Of a stretch of DNA of 64,000 bases, positions 24,191 to 36,399 are shown in pieces. The notes under the pieces were generated by a model. The model did not search any database and had not been told where the DNA came from. It was given only the letters and a program-made list of their open reading frames with translations. Position 1 is the first letter of the stretch; the number at the start of each line of letters is the position of its first letter. Origin of the DNA: Jacaranda mimosifolia (lineage: Eukaryota > Streptophyta > Magnoliopsida > Lamiales > Bignoniaceae); the NCBI GenBank assembly GCA_018894105.1, contig CM032124.1, positions 4,263,501 to 4,327,500 on the forward strand, given 5' to 3'. The translations under genes and the position numbers were made by a program.

Positions 24191-24962
24191 GGGGCGTTTG
24201 GATTTATTTTCTAGAGTTATTTTTATTTTTTGATAAAAAAAAATAAAATTATTATAGATGCATTTTTAAAAATAAAATATTATTTGAATATTTTGTTTCA
24301 ACGTACTAATTTGTAGAGTTGAAAATGAATTGTATTTGGATATGAATGTATTTTTGTATTAAAAGTTGTGCGAATAAGAACAAGAGAAAGTAAAGTGCGA
24401 AAATGGAAAGAGAGTGTAAGGATTGGATTGGTTGTGTTTTCATTCTCATTTTCTATTTTTATTGTTGTAGAATATGTTTTTATTTTATTATTGTTTTGCA
24501 TGTGAAAATAAAAATGTGATTGCATAAGGATTGTGAAAATTTTGACAAAAAATAGATTGAAAATTATATTTTAATATAATAATATTAATTATTATTATTT
24601 AATTGATTATGGACCCCATCATCTTGAAAAGATATAAAAAAATTATTTAATAAGTTAGTGCATGATGATGTGATGGAAAATTAGTATTAAATTAGTAGGT
24701 ATTATAGATTTTTTTATATAAATGAAAATGAAATTGGATGATATTTTCATTAGGTACAACCAATCATATTTTCTATTTTTGAAATGATGTAAAATGAAAA
24801 AAAAATATTATAGAACACAAACAATTCAGCCCTAAGAATTTGCCTGGAGAAATATTTTAAAAATAAAAATATCTGTAAAAATTAAAAAAAAATTGATAAC
24901 TCTCTATTTTTATTTTCAATAAAAAATAAAAATGAACTTAGAAAATAAAAACAAACGGGCAC
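24191..24962. mobile_element. MITE insertion (family M2) with TAA target-site duplication
   Basis: Starts GGGGCGTTTGG and ends CAAACGGGCAC between TAA copies (24188-24190 and 24963-24965). The first duplication unit is uninterrupted at the matching point near 14717. The first 200 bp match the MITE at 61410-61777 (shared TTTTTGTATTAAAAGTTGTG). At 772 bp it may contain a second nested element. A 3-bp TWA duplication suggests PIF/Harbinger. Confidence 0.78.
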
Positions 24963-25296
24963 TAAAACCTTATCTTTCTTTTTGATAGATAAGGGATAAG
25001 TAGGTCCTCCCTGAACCATCAAAAGTAGAGCCACTAATCTTAGTGCCTGCTCACCCCCTGTCACAACAAAGGTCAATTCACGAAAGTGAGTCTAAAGGCC
25101 AAAGAGTTAATGAGATTTGACCAGTTGTCAATTAATTAGTTAAAATTGGTGTTCTAATTTAAGTTAAAATTTGATTTTATTTTGATTGGGATTTTGTTTT
25201 CATGATTCTTATATCATCCTAGTTATTCCATTAATAGAAGTATTTCTCTACTTTTTGAAACTAGAAAGGTGCACACCTACTTACAATGCACGTAAC

Positions 25297-25331
<35 letters not shown>

Positions 25332-26332
25332 TAGTTGTTCAATAAATTATGTTATGTTTATTTTTTAGTATTCTCAAAAATTAAATTTGAGCAGTTGTTA
25401 TCCATAATTTTAATTTAATTTTAGTTCTTTTTGATTTTTTGAACAATAAATTTCAATTATTATTTTTTAAAATAAAACTAAAAGTATGATTCAGATGATT
25501 TAGACCAATATATAAATTTAGATAAGTAAATAAAACTTATATTATTTATTTAATTTTAGATTTTTTTTAACGGACCACTTGTTTTTGATCTAAAATTGTG
25601 GGGGGGGGGGGGGGGTGATTCATTTATAATGATTCTATTCTCACTTTTCTCTCTTCTTATTTAAGCCAAAAATAGAGAGAGTTAAATTCTAGTCAATTTT
25701 AAACCTTTAAACATTGTTGTGTAGAATAAAAATATTATATTATTTATAACCGTTTTTTGTTAAAAAAATAGAGTGAAAATTTATTTCTTTAAAAATTTGC
25801 TAGATTATAATCTGTAAAAGTTGGATTATAAATTAATTTGACTATTAATATATATATATATATATATGAATTGTTAAATGAAATTCATTGTTTGAAATAA
25901 ATATTTGTATTTTTATTAATTATTTAATATCTAACAATATAAAAAATAAGAATTTTTTACCATTTGGATATTTTGTATTTAAGAAGGTATATACTTCACA
26001 CCTAGGGGTATAAATTTTGTAAGGTATGAATGAATACAGTGAAATATATTTATTGATATTCTATTTATATATTGATAGAAAATACATTAATTATATTTCA
26101 CTATGTCATATTAATGTTATTATTAAAGTTGAATAAATAATTTATAAGCTTAATAGTTTGAATTATATAACTATATATCAGCCCAACAATGCATACTTCT
26201 TTGGAAAAATTCAAATTTTAGTTAACTATGACCAAGTCCAAGTTAATTATATAATGAGTGAATTATACTTGTTATATTATTGATGTATACATTAACAATA
26301 TTTATCATATAATTAGTTAAGTCATGCAAAAC
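24963..26332. other. End of second duplication unit, AT-rich
   Basis: Matches 14717-16105. Contains a (TTA)n tract near 25300-25330 and a 16-base G run at 25600-25615. The run is absent from the paralogous site near 15385 and may be an assembly-prone homopolymer. Homology to unit 1 ends near 26332 at TTAGTTAAGTCATGCAAAAC. Confidence 0.6.
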
Positions 26333-29300
26333 TTGGTCTTGATGATAAGGTCTTCATCATTTTCCTTCACCCCTACATAAAAAAAATTATTTTGGTCCTT
26401 CAAAAAGTTATTTGATAAAAATATACTTTATATATATTTCTACATATCCTATTGCCTGCTAAAAATAATTATTGAAAATCAATAACGTACATTATTATTT
26501 TAATTAAAAAATAATTTATGTAAAAAGATAAAATTTTATTTGATTCTTTTTCACAGTTTCTAATAGAGCTATCAACGATGTATATATGGACCCTTTATTC
26601 TCTTTTAACTTAAATAAATACGGTTAAGAAATTTTTTCAGATTTGTAGTACAACATGAAAGTATTTTTTGCTATTAATTTACAAGAAAATAAAAATGCAC
26701 ATAATTATATTTAAAAAATTAACCAAAATATATTTCAAAAATATATATAAGTATACAAATAGATGAAAAGATAAAAGACTAAATAAACTTAGTTTATTCT
26801 TTTTCATTATCATATTAAGTATAATATTACATATGAACTTGATGACTATTTTGATATATAATAAATATTTTTAATTGGTTTGATGAGGCAATCAATCAAA
26901 AAAGGTATGCAAGGTGGATTTAAGTAAACACAATACATATAGCTACAAAATCAGCAACTTGCAACTTGTTATTGATTCATGTGAATGAGCTCACTCAACT
27001 ACTTATCTGCAGCCAGCCAGCCAGCCAAATATGAAAAGTATGTATTTGCTATGCCATCACAGTGACTAGGAATAGCAAATGTTACTTTTTGTGTTTGGCG
27101 TGGTTTTTCAAACTCAGCGCATTAGTCCCTTTCTTCAACATAGAAAAGTGGAAGCCACGGAAAAGATTTTCACACTCGATCTGCTATCGCGCAGTTGTAC
27201 CTATTTTAGATTGATAATCAAAATCTTACGATTTTATGATCCATGCATGTAAACCCAAACCACTCAAAACCATTTTGAAGTGTTGAGCCCAACCAAATCC
27301 AATCAAACCTAAAACCATGTGGATTTGGGTTGACCAATGAATTCTAACCCAAATTGACATCCATAATTCTAACTCTCGATTGTGTGGTACTATTTTCCAT
27401 AACAAATCGGTATGAGAACTCAGGGTGATTGTTCTTTGATCTTGGATCCTGGAGATGATGTCCGTAAATATGATTTGAAAAGTTTGATGGGAAAATATGT
27501 TTTCTTTAGAGAAAATGAGGATGATATTCTTGACAAAGATATGATTTGGTGGACGGCTAGGGGGGAAAAAAAAACAAAGGTCTATAATCTAGTTAATGAG
27601 AAAGTCATCATGAAGGTGATTGCCTAGATTCAATTGCACCATTTTGATTGTTGCCCCTTATGAGTATTGTGGAAAGGTGGAGAGGATGTTTTGGAAAATA
27701 ATTTTCATACATTAATGCATAGCAAACCAGACATGTCACACATTAGCATGGTGAGCCTATCTATGGATTATCCTAAAAATTGATGGGTTGTTAAATATTT
27801 GAAATACTTAACGAGATATTATAAGTTTAGAGTTTTAATATGATAATTTGGGGAACTCATCTAATAGTAGAGATGCGAAGTGGTGGCAATTCATGATAAT
27901 TTCATCGATATGATGACGAATATTGTTTCATAATTTAGGGATTTTCATGGATATGTTATGTCTTTTGTTAAAGTATTATTATGTTACATTGGGCCAACTT
28001 CTGACCCATTGTGAAGATTTTTTGTGTTGTATCTCAAAATTCATTGACTAATTGGGTTTGGTATCTCAATTAGTTGATCATAGTATTTTAGTTTAATTAA
28101 ACTTTGATTCAATCTCTAGGTATAACTTTATTCTAATCTTGTTCAAGCTTAATTTCTCCTATGAAAAAGAGTATTTCTCAGTTATTTAGAACACTACTTA
28201 GGCAAAAACTAATGAGAACACTCTCTAATTTTTCAATTGTAACTCTTATAAATTAGTGATCAAACTCTACCACCTATAATCGTATATGTAGGAGACCAAA
28301 TTTAAATGAACTACGTAAATATCTTTATCATTTATTTTATTGTTCTCAATTTTTGGATGTCATATTCACAACACCCATTTTCACCGGCCCATTATAAAAA
28401 GGCTATCAAAGTGGCTGAATTGCACCCACATCAACCAACCAAATGTTTGGCATTTTCTGATAAACAGTTTCCTTGAATGTCATGGACAAACATATATATT
28501 TTATGTCCATCTCAGGAGAGTTAATTTGACCACAAGAATAGGTGGTCCTGAGCAATTAAAGTTCGGGGTATCGGATTGCTCCGGATCCAAATAATATATT
28601 GGGATACAATGGACTAATTACTAATGTTTTATAGCTAAAATATTTATTAAGGTTTCAAATTTTCTATGTCACGATCATATATTTAGAATTGATCAAAAAA
28701 AGAATTTAATAATTCTGATTGTTATTACACGCATGTTGTCTTATGAAACCTTTAAAATATTCCATGTTCATATGCATGAGGTTATAAATTTGCGACATCA
28801 ATTTTTATTTAATTGTTTGATTAGTTGTTAAATTAAATTTGTTGGATTAAACTATATATTGAAAACAATAATCGAGTATTTAAACAAGAAAGGAAAGTAA
28901 ATTAAAGAGTACCAGAAAAAACATCATCAAAACAATCAAAACAAAATCCTGTGTATACAAACAAACACAATAAGTTTTTGCTCAAACTAATTTGTGGATT
29001 GACCCTTCTTAGTTTGTGCATAAAATCTTGGTTTGTTAAAATGTGAAAGGAAGAAGTCAGAAGATCCCCACAAAATTAGGGCATTAATAATTTGATTTTT
29101 GTTCTTAGTTTTAAAACAAGAAGTCGAAAATACAAGTTATCTTTTTTATGTTCTCAATGCATTGCTAGCCAAAAGGGTTCTTTGGCTTCAATAAAGGCTC
29201 TTTAATTTGCTTTTATTTTTATTTCCATTTTCATTTTCACCATTGTCAGAGTGGAAAAATTGAATTATAGTTTTGAATATGAAAATAAGCTCATAGTAGG

Positions 29301-29719
29301 ACATTTTTTCTAAAAATAATAATTAGTGTAGATATAGAAGCGAAAATATATATGTTTATCATTTTTACGTCTTCTTAGATGTATTTTTCAAATTATATGT
29401 GTATTTTTAGTTGTTTTGATGACAACGCATATGTTATATAAATCGAATTTGAATATTTTGATTGATGCGATAGTAGGGAGGATAAAATATGTCTGCTAAA
29501 AATGAATAATGAAAATAAGTGGCATTCCCAATAAACATGTCTAGAAGTTGATAGTTTTTCAATTTTGAAAGTGTGATGAAAATGAGAAGATAATTTGAAA
29601 ACAAAAGCAAACAACCCCTTAGCTGTAATGGCTAATTTAAACAAGTATTGTTAATTGTTAAATAGGAAGATGAAGATATACTTTGTGTCACATCTGCAAA
29701 GCTGGCCCATATTATGTAT
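26333..29719. other. Intergenic region with NLR-upstream remnant and decayed repeats
   Basis: 26871-27185 is another copy of NLR upstream sequence: first the type at 14405-14540, then after an AGCC repeat the type at 60310-60450. No NLR coding sequence adjoins it. 27412-27627 holds an open frame that I do not recognise. 27700-28000 vaguely resembles a very decayed copia RNase H region. 29205-29625 looks like a MITE of the GAAAATGA-rich type. The rest shows nothing identifiable. Confidence 0.45.
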
Positions 29720-30375
29720 TGTTGAAACCCAGGAGGATCAATTGCGGAAACAATGAAATAATAATAAAGTAATTCGATGTAAAGTGACAACAAGATTTAA
29801 CGTGGTTTGGCGATGTGCCTAATCCACTCGACAAAGAAAAAGGAATTTTATTGATCTCAAATAAAAGTGCAAGTACAAATTTGAATCCCACAAATCTCAC
29901 GACAACATCTAACACCCTCGTTCTAAACTCCGTCTTGAGAGAATTACTCAAAAGCAGTAAAGAAGCCCTTATGTTATGTTCATGATACTTTTCCTGAAAG
30001 AAAAAACCTAATATTTATAGTCGAAAACCGAAGCCCAAGGCCAATAGGATTGCGTTGCGCGCCGGGGTGCACAAAACTTGCTCCCCGGCGCAAACAAAAC
30101 TGCTTCTGCCAAGAAAAACCCGAACATGGGCAGAAAGTTTGAGCCCTAGCGCAAAGTTACTATTCACTACCCGCCGGGGCGCACGACGCGTCTTTTTGCT
30201 CCATTTTCTCCCATGTACATGCCTTGGCGCACCTTACCTCGTGCCCCGGCGCGCGGCGTCCTTCCAACATGCGTCGGGGTGTGTTCTCGAGCCCATTTCG
30301 ATCACTTTGCTTCGTTTTGCTCTATTTATTCCGTTCCTTGTCAATTTTACCTCAAATTTCAAGGTAAAATCAACA
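29720..30375 (-). repeat. 3' (left) LTR of the 5.3-kb copia element
   Basis: 656 bp, TGTTGAAACC to AAATCAACA. It contains a GC-rich stretch near 30050-30300 that stands out from the AT-rich surroundings. It differs from the other LTR by C/T and G/A changes and by an indel of about 20 bp near 30060-30100. Confidence 0.93.
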
Positions 30376-30437
30376 ATTCTCCACCTTGACTTGAAATTCC
30401 CATTCATCTTCTTTGTCCCTGCCCCTAATAGGGCCTG

Positions 30438-33400
30438 TTATCTGAGTCTGCAAACATTAATCAAATCCAAGCAATGCTTGAATTTGATTCCTGGAACAAC
30501 CTTAGTCAACATGTCTACCGGATTATCCTTAGTCCCAACTTTGTCAACCAACATGACTCCTTGGGATACCATATCCTGAACAAAGTGATACCTCACATCT
30601 ATGTGCTTTGTTCTCTCATGAAATGCTTGATTCTTTGACAAGTGTATGGCACTCTAACTATCACAAAATACCTTAGTGATCTCAGAAGTCATACCCATAT
30701 CATCGATCAGCCCCTTTAGCCAAATGCCTTCTTTAACGCCTTCAGCCAAAGCCATGTACTTAGCTTCTGTTGTGGACAATGCAACTGATGACTGCAAAGT
30801 TGCCTTCCAACTAACCGTAAACTTGATACACAAAACACATAGCCCGTCATGGACCTTCTGCTGTCCAAATCTCCTGCATAATCTGCATCCACGTAGCTAA
30901 TACTTCTTGTAGTAGAATTCGATTGACTATACCTCAAACATCTACCTGCAGAGCCTCTCAGATACCTCATGATCCATTTCACAGCCTGCCAATGAGTCTT
31001 TCCTGGCTTGTGCATATACCTGCTCACAACATTGATTGCATGTGAAATGTCTAGCCTAGTGCACACCATAGCGTACATCAAGCTACCCACTGCACTAGCA
31101 TATGGCACATTTGACATGTGCTCCACCTCCTCCTCAGTACTCGGTGATAGATCTGATGAGAGCCTGAAATGAGCTGCAAGTGGCGTACTAACTGGCTTGG
31201 ACTTATCCATCCCAAATCGCTTAAGTACTTTCTCAATGTAATATTGTTGAGACAAGTACAACAATCCTGCGTGTCTGTCCTGGATGATCTCCATGCCCAA
31301 AATCTTCTTTGCACCGCTCAAATCCTTCATCTCAAATTCTTCACTTAACTGAGCTTTTAATTGGTTGATCTCAGATATGTTTCTAGAGGCAATCAACATA
31401 TCATCAACATACAACAACAAATATACGAGAAGGCTATCACTACAAATTTTGTAATATACACAACAATCAAATTTGCTTCTAGTATATCCTATCTTGGTAA
31501 TAAAAGCATCAAACCTTTTATACCACTGCCTGGGAGACTGCTTCATGCCATATAATGACCTCTTCAAAAGAGATGCTTGATTTTGTTTACCGGGAGCAAC
31601 AAATCCTTCTAGTTGACTCATGTAGATTTGTTCATCCAACTCACCATGTAAAAATACTGTTTTCACATTCATCTGCTCCAGTTCCATATCAAACAGAGCA
31701 ACCATGGCAAGTAAAACACGAATGGAAGTATGTTTTACAACTAGAGAGAATACTTCATGAAAGTCAACTCTCTCTCTCTGAGTAAAACCCTTAGCAACCA
31801 ATCGTGCCTTGTATCTAGCATCTTCAACACCGGGAATCCCTTCCTTTTTCTTGTAGATTCATTTACAACCTACAATCTTCTGCCCTTTGGGTATATCAAC
31901 CAACTCCCATGTGCTATTCTTGTGTAGAGACTCTATCTCTTTACTCATAGCTGCAACCCATTTATCAGAATCTGACCTGGAAATTACCTCTTTGTATGAG
32001 ATTATATCATCTCCTACAAACTCCTCAGCTGAACTTAAAGCATAAGCTACCAAATCTGAGTAAGCATACCGCTGTGGTGGTTTGATTTGCCTCCTCTCCC
32101 TATCGCGAGCCAAGCAATAATTTTGTAGTGGTTCATTTTCCTACTGTTGGTTAGGTGTTAAAGTGCTCTCACCAGCTTCATCTACCACCTTCTGTTTCCC
32201 ATTTGAAACTTGTGGAGGATCAACATAAATCTCCACCTTCTCCTTAATGCCCTGTTGACTGCTTTCCTGCTGCTCCACCTTCTTCATCATTGCAGACTCA
32301 TCGAATGTCACATCTCTGCTGATAATCATCTTGGAGCCCTTGTCATCATTACACTACAAATGATAACCTTTGACTCCATCTGCATAGCCTAGGAATATGC
32401 ATTTCCTAGCCCTTAGCTCAAGCTTCCCATTCCGGACATGAGCATAGGTTGGACATTCAAATACTCTCAAATTTGAGTAATCAGCAAGAGACTCGAACCA
32501 AACTTCCATTGGTGTCTTGTAGTCCAAAGCAGTTGATGGTGACCTATTCACCAAATAACACGTTGTGTTAATTGCTTCTGCCTAAAAATCCTTAAACAAT
32601 CCGGCATTAAAGAGCGTGCATCTAGCTCTTTCCAAGATAGTCCTGTTCATCCATTCTGCAACTCTATTCTGCTGTGGTGTATGTACAACTGTGCGATGTC
32701 TCACAATTCCTTCATTCTCGCAGAATTCCTGAAATTCCTTGTTGCAGAACTCCAATCCGTTGTCAATCATGAAGCGCTTGATCTCCTTTTTTGTCTGCTT
32801 TTTAATTAAGGTCTTCCATTGCTTGAAGTTGACAAACACCTCATCCTTATGCTTCAGCATGTACACCCATACTCTCCGTGAGAAATCATCTATGAATGTC
32901 AGCATGTACCTTGTACCTCCCTTTGAAGGAACCTGAGAAGACCCCCAAAGATATGAGTGAATGTAATCCAATGTACCTTTGGTCCTGTGAACTGCAGTAC
33001 CGAATTTTAGCCTATGTTGCTTGCCCAGCACACACTGCTCGCAGAAATCCAGTTCTCCAGTCTTCTCTCCACAAAGCAAACCTCGTTTGCTTAGTTCTGA
33101 CATCCCCCTCTCACTCATATGCCCAAGCCGCATATGCCAGAGTCTCATAGTATCATTGACTGATGAAGAAATCACTGCAGTACCAGAAATTATGTTTTCC
33201 TGCAATATGTAAAGGCCGTTCCGCTTTTCTCTCTTCATGATAAGCAGTGCACCTTTGGAAACCCGCATAACTCCATCTCGAGCTCTGTACTCACAACCAT
33301 TCTTGTCCAGAGTACCTAGCGATATCAGATTTTTCTTCAGATCTGGAACATGACGCACATCTGTTAAGGTCCTTACTATCCCATCATGCATCCTGATCAA

Positions 33401-34360
33401 ACTGAGCTAATTCCTACAACCCTGCAAGAAGCATCGTTTCCCATAAGCAATTTACCACCATCAAATTTTTGGTATGTGGTAAACCAATCTTCTCTTGGGC
33501 ACATGTGGTAGGAGCAGCCAGTATCCAAAATTCATTCAGAGCTTAGTAAAGTTTCAGTAACATTGAGAACAAGTCCACCATCAGACTCATCCTCAACAAT
33601 TCCTGCGACATCATCCCATTTTTGATCAAAAGTTTCACCTGTATCCTTCGCCTTTCCTCGTTCAGGATAATTTCATTTCCAATGACCCTTTCCACCGCAC
33701 TTAAAACACTTGTCACCGTTTCTAGGCTTGGTTCCGGACTTCGATCGGCCTCTACTCCTTCCCCACTTTCACCATCATTGCTACCCAGGACATGTTTTCT
33801 CAACTCGTTGGAATTCAATGAGGCCTTCACATCCTCCATTGAAATCGTATATCTCCCATACAACAAAGTAGTAACGAAATGCTCAAAACATTTTGGCAAA
33901 GAACACAAGAGAATTAAAGCTTGATCCTCATCATCAATTTTGACATCTATACTAGCGAGATCCTGAATCACCTTATTGAAAAAATCAATATGTTGAGTAA
34001 TAGATGTACCTTCTTCATCCTCTATGTGTATAATCGCTGTTTCAAATATAGTCGATTTTTCAGGGACTTCGTCATATATAGACTCTCCAGCTTCTTCCAT
34101 AAATCCGCTGGCGTACTTTCCGTGGCGACCTCTCTCAGTACGTTATCTGCCAATGATAACACCAGAGTACCATAAGCCTTCGCCATGAACTCATCCTTCT
34201 CCTCGTCCTTCAACGTTTCTGGCAAGAAATCTCTGCCCTTTAATGCTTTCTGTAATCCTTGTTGACATAGGATGGCGTGAACCTTCATCTTCCACAGCCC
34301 AAAGTTGTTCTTCCCATCGAATTTTTCTACCTCGTACTTCATTCCTGACATCTGATCCAA
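30438..34360 (-). pseudogene. Decayed copia gag-pol
   Basis: Reading leftward: gag begins MDQMSGMKYEVEKFDGKNN (34360); its zinc knuckle is disrupted by a stop near 33676 and lacks the last cysteine. The pre-integrase and integrase region (33400-32582) keeps LWHMRLGHMSERGM, the HTPQQNRVAEW block and a CxxC pair. Reverse transcriptase (31801 leftward) keeps LLLYVDDML. RNase H keeps VDADYAGDLDSRRS and ends near 30438. At least five in-frame stops or frame changes separate the blocks, so no functional polyprotein is encoded. Confidence 0.92.
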
Positions 34361-34378
34361 CCAGCTTTGATACCAATT

Positions 34379-35030
34379 TGTTGGAACCTAGGAGGATCTA
34401 TTGCGGAAACAATGAAATAATAGTAAAGTAATTCGATGTAAAGTGACAACAAGATTTAACGTGGTTCGGCGATGTGCCTAATCCACCCGACAAAGAAAAG
34501 GAATTTTATTGATCTCAAATCAAAGTGCAAGTACAAATTTGAATCCCACAAATCTCATGACAACACCTAACACCCTCGTTCTAAACTTTATCTTGAGAGA
34601 ATTATTCAAAAGTAATAAAGAAGCCTTTGTGTTATGTTCGTGATACTTTTCTTGAAAGAAAAAACTAATATTTATAGTCGAAAATTGAAGCCCAAGGCCA
34701 ATGGGATTGCGTCGCGCGTTGGGCCTCACAAAACTACTTCTGCCAAGAAAAACCCAAACATGGGCAGAAAGTTTGAGCCCTAGCGCAAAGTTACTGTTCA
34801 CTGCGCGCTGGGGCGCAAAAAACTTGCGTTGGGACGCATGACGTGCCTTTTTGCGCCCTTTTCTCCCCTGTACATGCCTTGGTGCGCCTTACCTCGTGCC
34901 CCAGTGCGCGGCGTCCTCCCAACGTGAGTCGGGGTGTGTTCTCTAGCCCATTTCGACCACTTTGCTTTGTTTCGCTCTATTTCTTCGGTTCCTTGTTAAT
35001 TTTACCTCAAATTTCAAGGCAAAATCAACA
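34379..35030 (-). repeat. 5' (right) LTR of the 5.3-kb copia element
   Basis: 652 bp, TGTTGGAACC to AAATCAACA, next to the primer binding site on its left and the TGTAT duplication on its right. Confidence 0.93.
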
Positions 35031-35358
35031 TGTATGTTGATATATTTAATTATGATATTTAGCTGTCATCTAGCATAACTAAGTAAAAGAAAAAGAAAAG
35101 TTAATATTATCCGATTTTTAGTTTACAGGATACGAACTTGATGATCGTCTGTTATGAGACTAAATTTATGACCAAAAGTTTTAACCTCTGCATTTTGATG
35201 CCTGAAATATCTGAGTATCTTTATTCCATCTACCTTTTCAACTTATGAAATCCCATGGGATAAGATACCACAAAGAAAGAAGGAAGTTATGACAACCACA
35301 ACAAATGAGAAAGTAACTCATTAATCTTCTTACATAACTCAATGTGAGGGTGTTGTAT
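35031..35358 (-). repeat. Third copy of the NAR2 3' flank (remnant)
   Basis: 35096-35358 matches 7960-8190, and its end matches 16106-16175 (CTCATTAATCTTCTTACATA, CTCAATGTGAGGG). The match stops where the LTR at 35359 begins. The NAR2 coding part expected next is absent, deleted along with the start of the following NLR unit. Confidence 0.75.
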
Positions 35359-35606
35359 TGTTAGATTCAGTAACCATTCATGGAGGTAGAGAGCAATGCA
35401 AAATAAGCTGAAAGTGTGAAGTTATTTATTCATATATGTAATGGGTATATATATACAACAACAGCGAACCCTAATGAGAACAAAACTAATTTAGAGCCAG
35501 CTGGAATCTATCTAACAAACCTAACAACTTGTTACACAATTAGCAGAAATGGAAAAAAAAACTGAAGCTTCTAGAGATATAAGAAAATCTAGTTATTTAT
35601 CTAATA
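35359..35606 (-). repeat. 3' LTR of the truncated copia fragment
   Basis: 248 bp. On the minus strand it starts TATTAGATAAATAAC (expected TG mutated to TA) and ends GAATCTAACA. Confidence 0.75.
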
Positions 35607-36385
35607 GCCCCCCCTTCAAGATGGACGGTGGAAATCTTGGATGGACATCTTGGATAATAAGGAAGTGAAGCAACTGGAAGTGACTTCGTGAAGAGGTCCG
35701 CTAGTTGGTAACTGGAGGGAACGGGCAAGAGTTTGATTGTGCCGGCACTAAGTTTCTCACGGACGTAGTAGCAATCTATCTCAGTGTGCTTCGTCCGTTC
35801 ATGAAAGACAGGGTTGTGGGCAATGTGAATTGCGGCCAGATTGTTACAGAAGATTAAGGTAGGAGCATGAATGGAGAGTGAAGGTCTGTGAGACGTTGCT
35901 CTAACCAAGTGAGTTCACTAGCAGTCATGGTAAGAGCATGATATTTCACCTCAGCTGAGGACCAAGAGACTGTTGTTTGGCATTTAGCTTTCCATGAAAT
36001 AAGAGAGTGATCCAGGAATGTGCAAAAGTCAGTAGTGAATTTTTAGGAATCAGAACATGATACCTAGTCAGAGTCGGAGAAGGCACAGAATTGAAGTTTG
36101 GAAGCTGCCGGGAAGAAAAGGCTTTGGCTAGGGGAAGACTTGAGATACCGAAGGAGATAGTGGGCAACTTGTATGTGAGAGGTGTGAGGTTGGGATATAA
36201 ACTGGCTTAATTTATGGACAGAAAAGGTAATATTGGGTTTGGATATGGTAAGGTAGAAAAGGCGATGGTACCAAGTAGGGTCTTGTAGGAGATCACCATC
36301 AGTAGAACTGAGGTGAATTTTGGCTTCGAGAGGGTTGGTGGCAAGCTTGCTAGCTAGAAGACCAGTGTCTTCGAGGAGTTTTCAG
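35359..36385 (-). mobile_element. Truncated Ty1/copia fragment, reverse transcriptase end to 3' LTR
   Basis: Reading leftward from 36385: the end of reverse transcriptase and RNase H ([66 protein letters not shown]), then VHLEGG, a purine tract and the LTR. Several stops are present. It is a different copia lineage from the 29720-35030 element. The upstream two-thirds are lost at a sharp junction with a plus-strand copia at about 36385. Confidence 0.87.
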
Positions 36386-36399
36386 TATAGCTCAATAAG

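Larger units (their letters stand above)
29720..35030 (-). mobile_element. Complete-length but defective Ty1/copia retrotransposon
   Basis: 5311 bp bounded by LTRs at 29720-30375 and 34379-35030, flanked by TGTAT on both sides (29715-29719 and 35031-35035). Primer binding site TTGGTATCAAAGCTGG (minus strand, 34361-34376) follows the right (5') LTR, and a purine tract AGGTGGAGAAT precedes the left (3') LTR. Gag, protease, integrase, reverse transcriptase and RNase H follow in copia order on the minus strand. It is inserted just downstream of a third NAR2 3' flank (35096-35358). Confidence 0.95.

Noticed and set aside
27412..27627. Plus-strand open frame of 71 codons
   Set aside because: No recognisable domain, no splice partners, and it lies in decayed repeat DNA; mentioned only as part of the intergenic entry.
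30055..30579. Plus-strand open frame of 174 codons with a GC-rich start
   Set aside because: Lies in the LTR and antisense to the end of pol of the copia element. Its length reflects LTR base composition.
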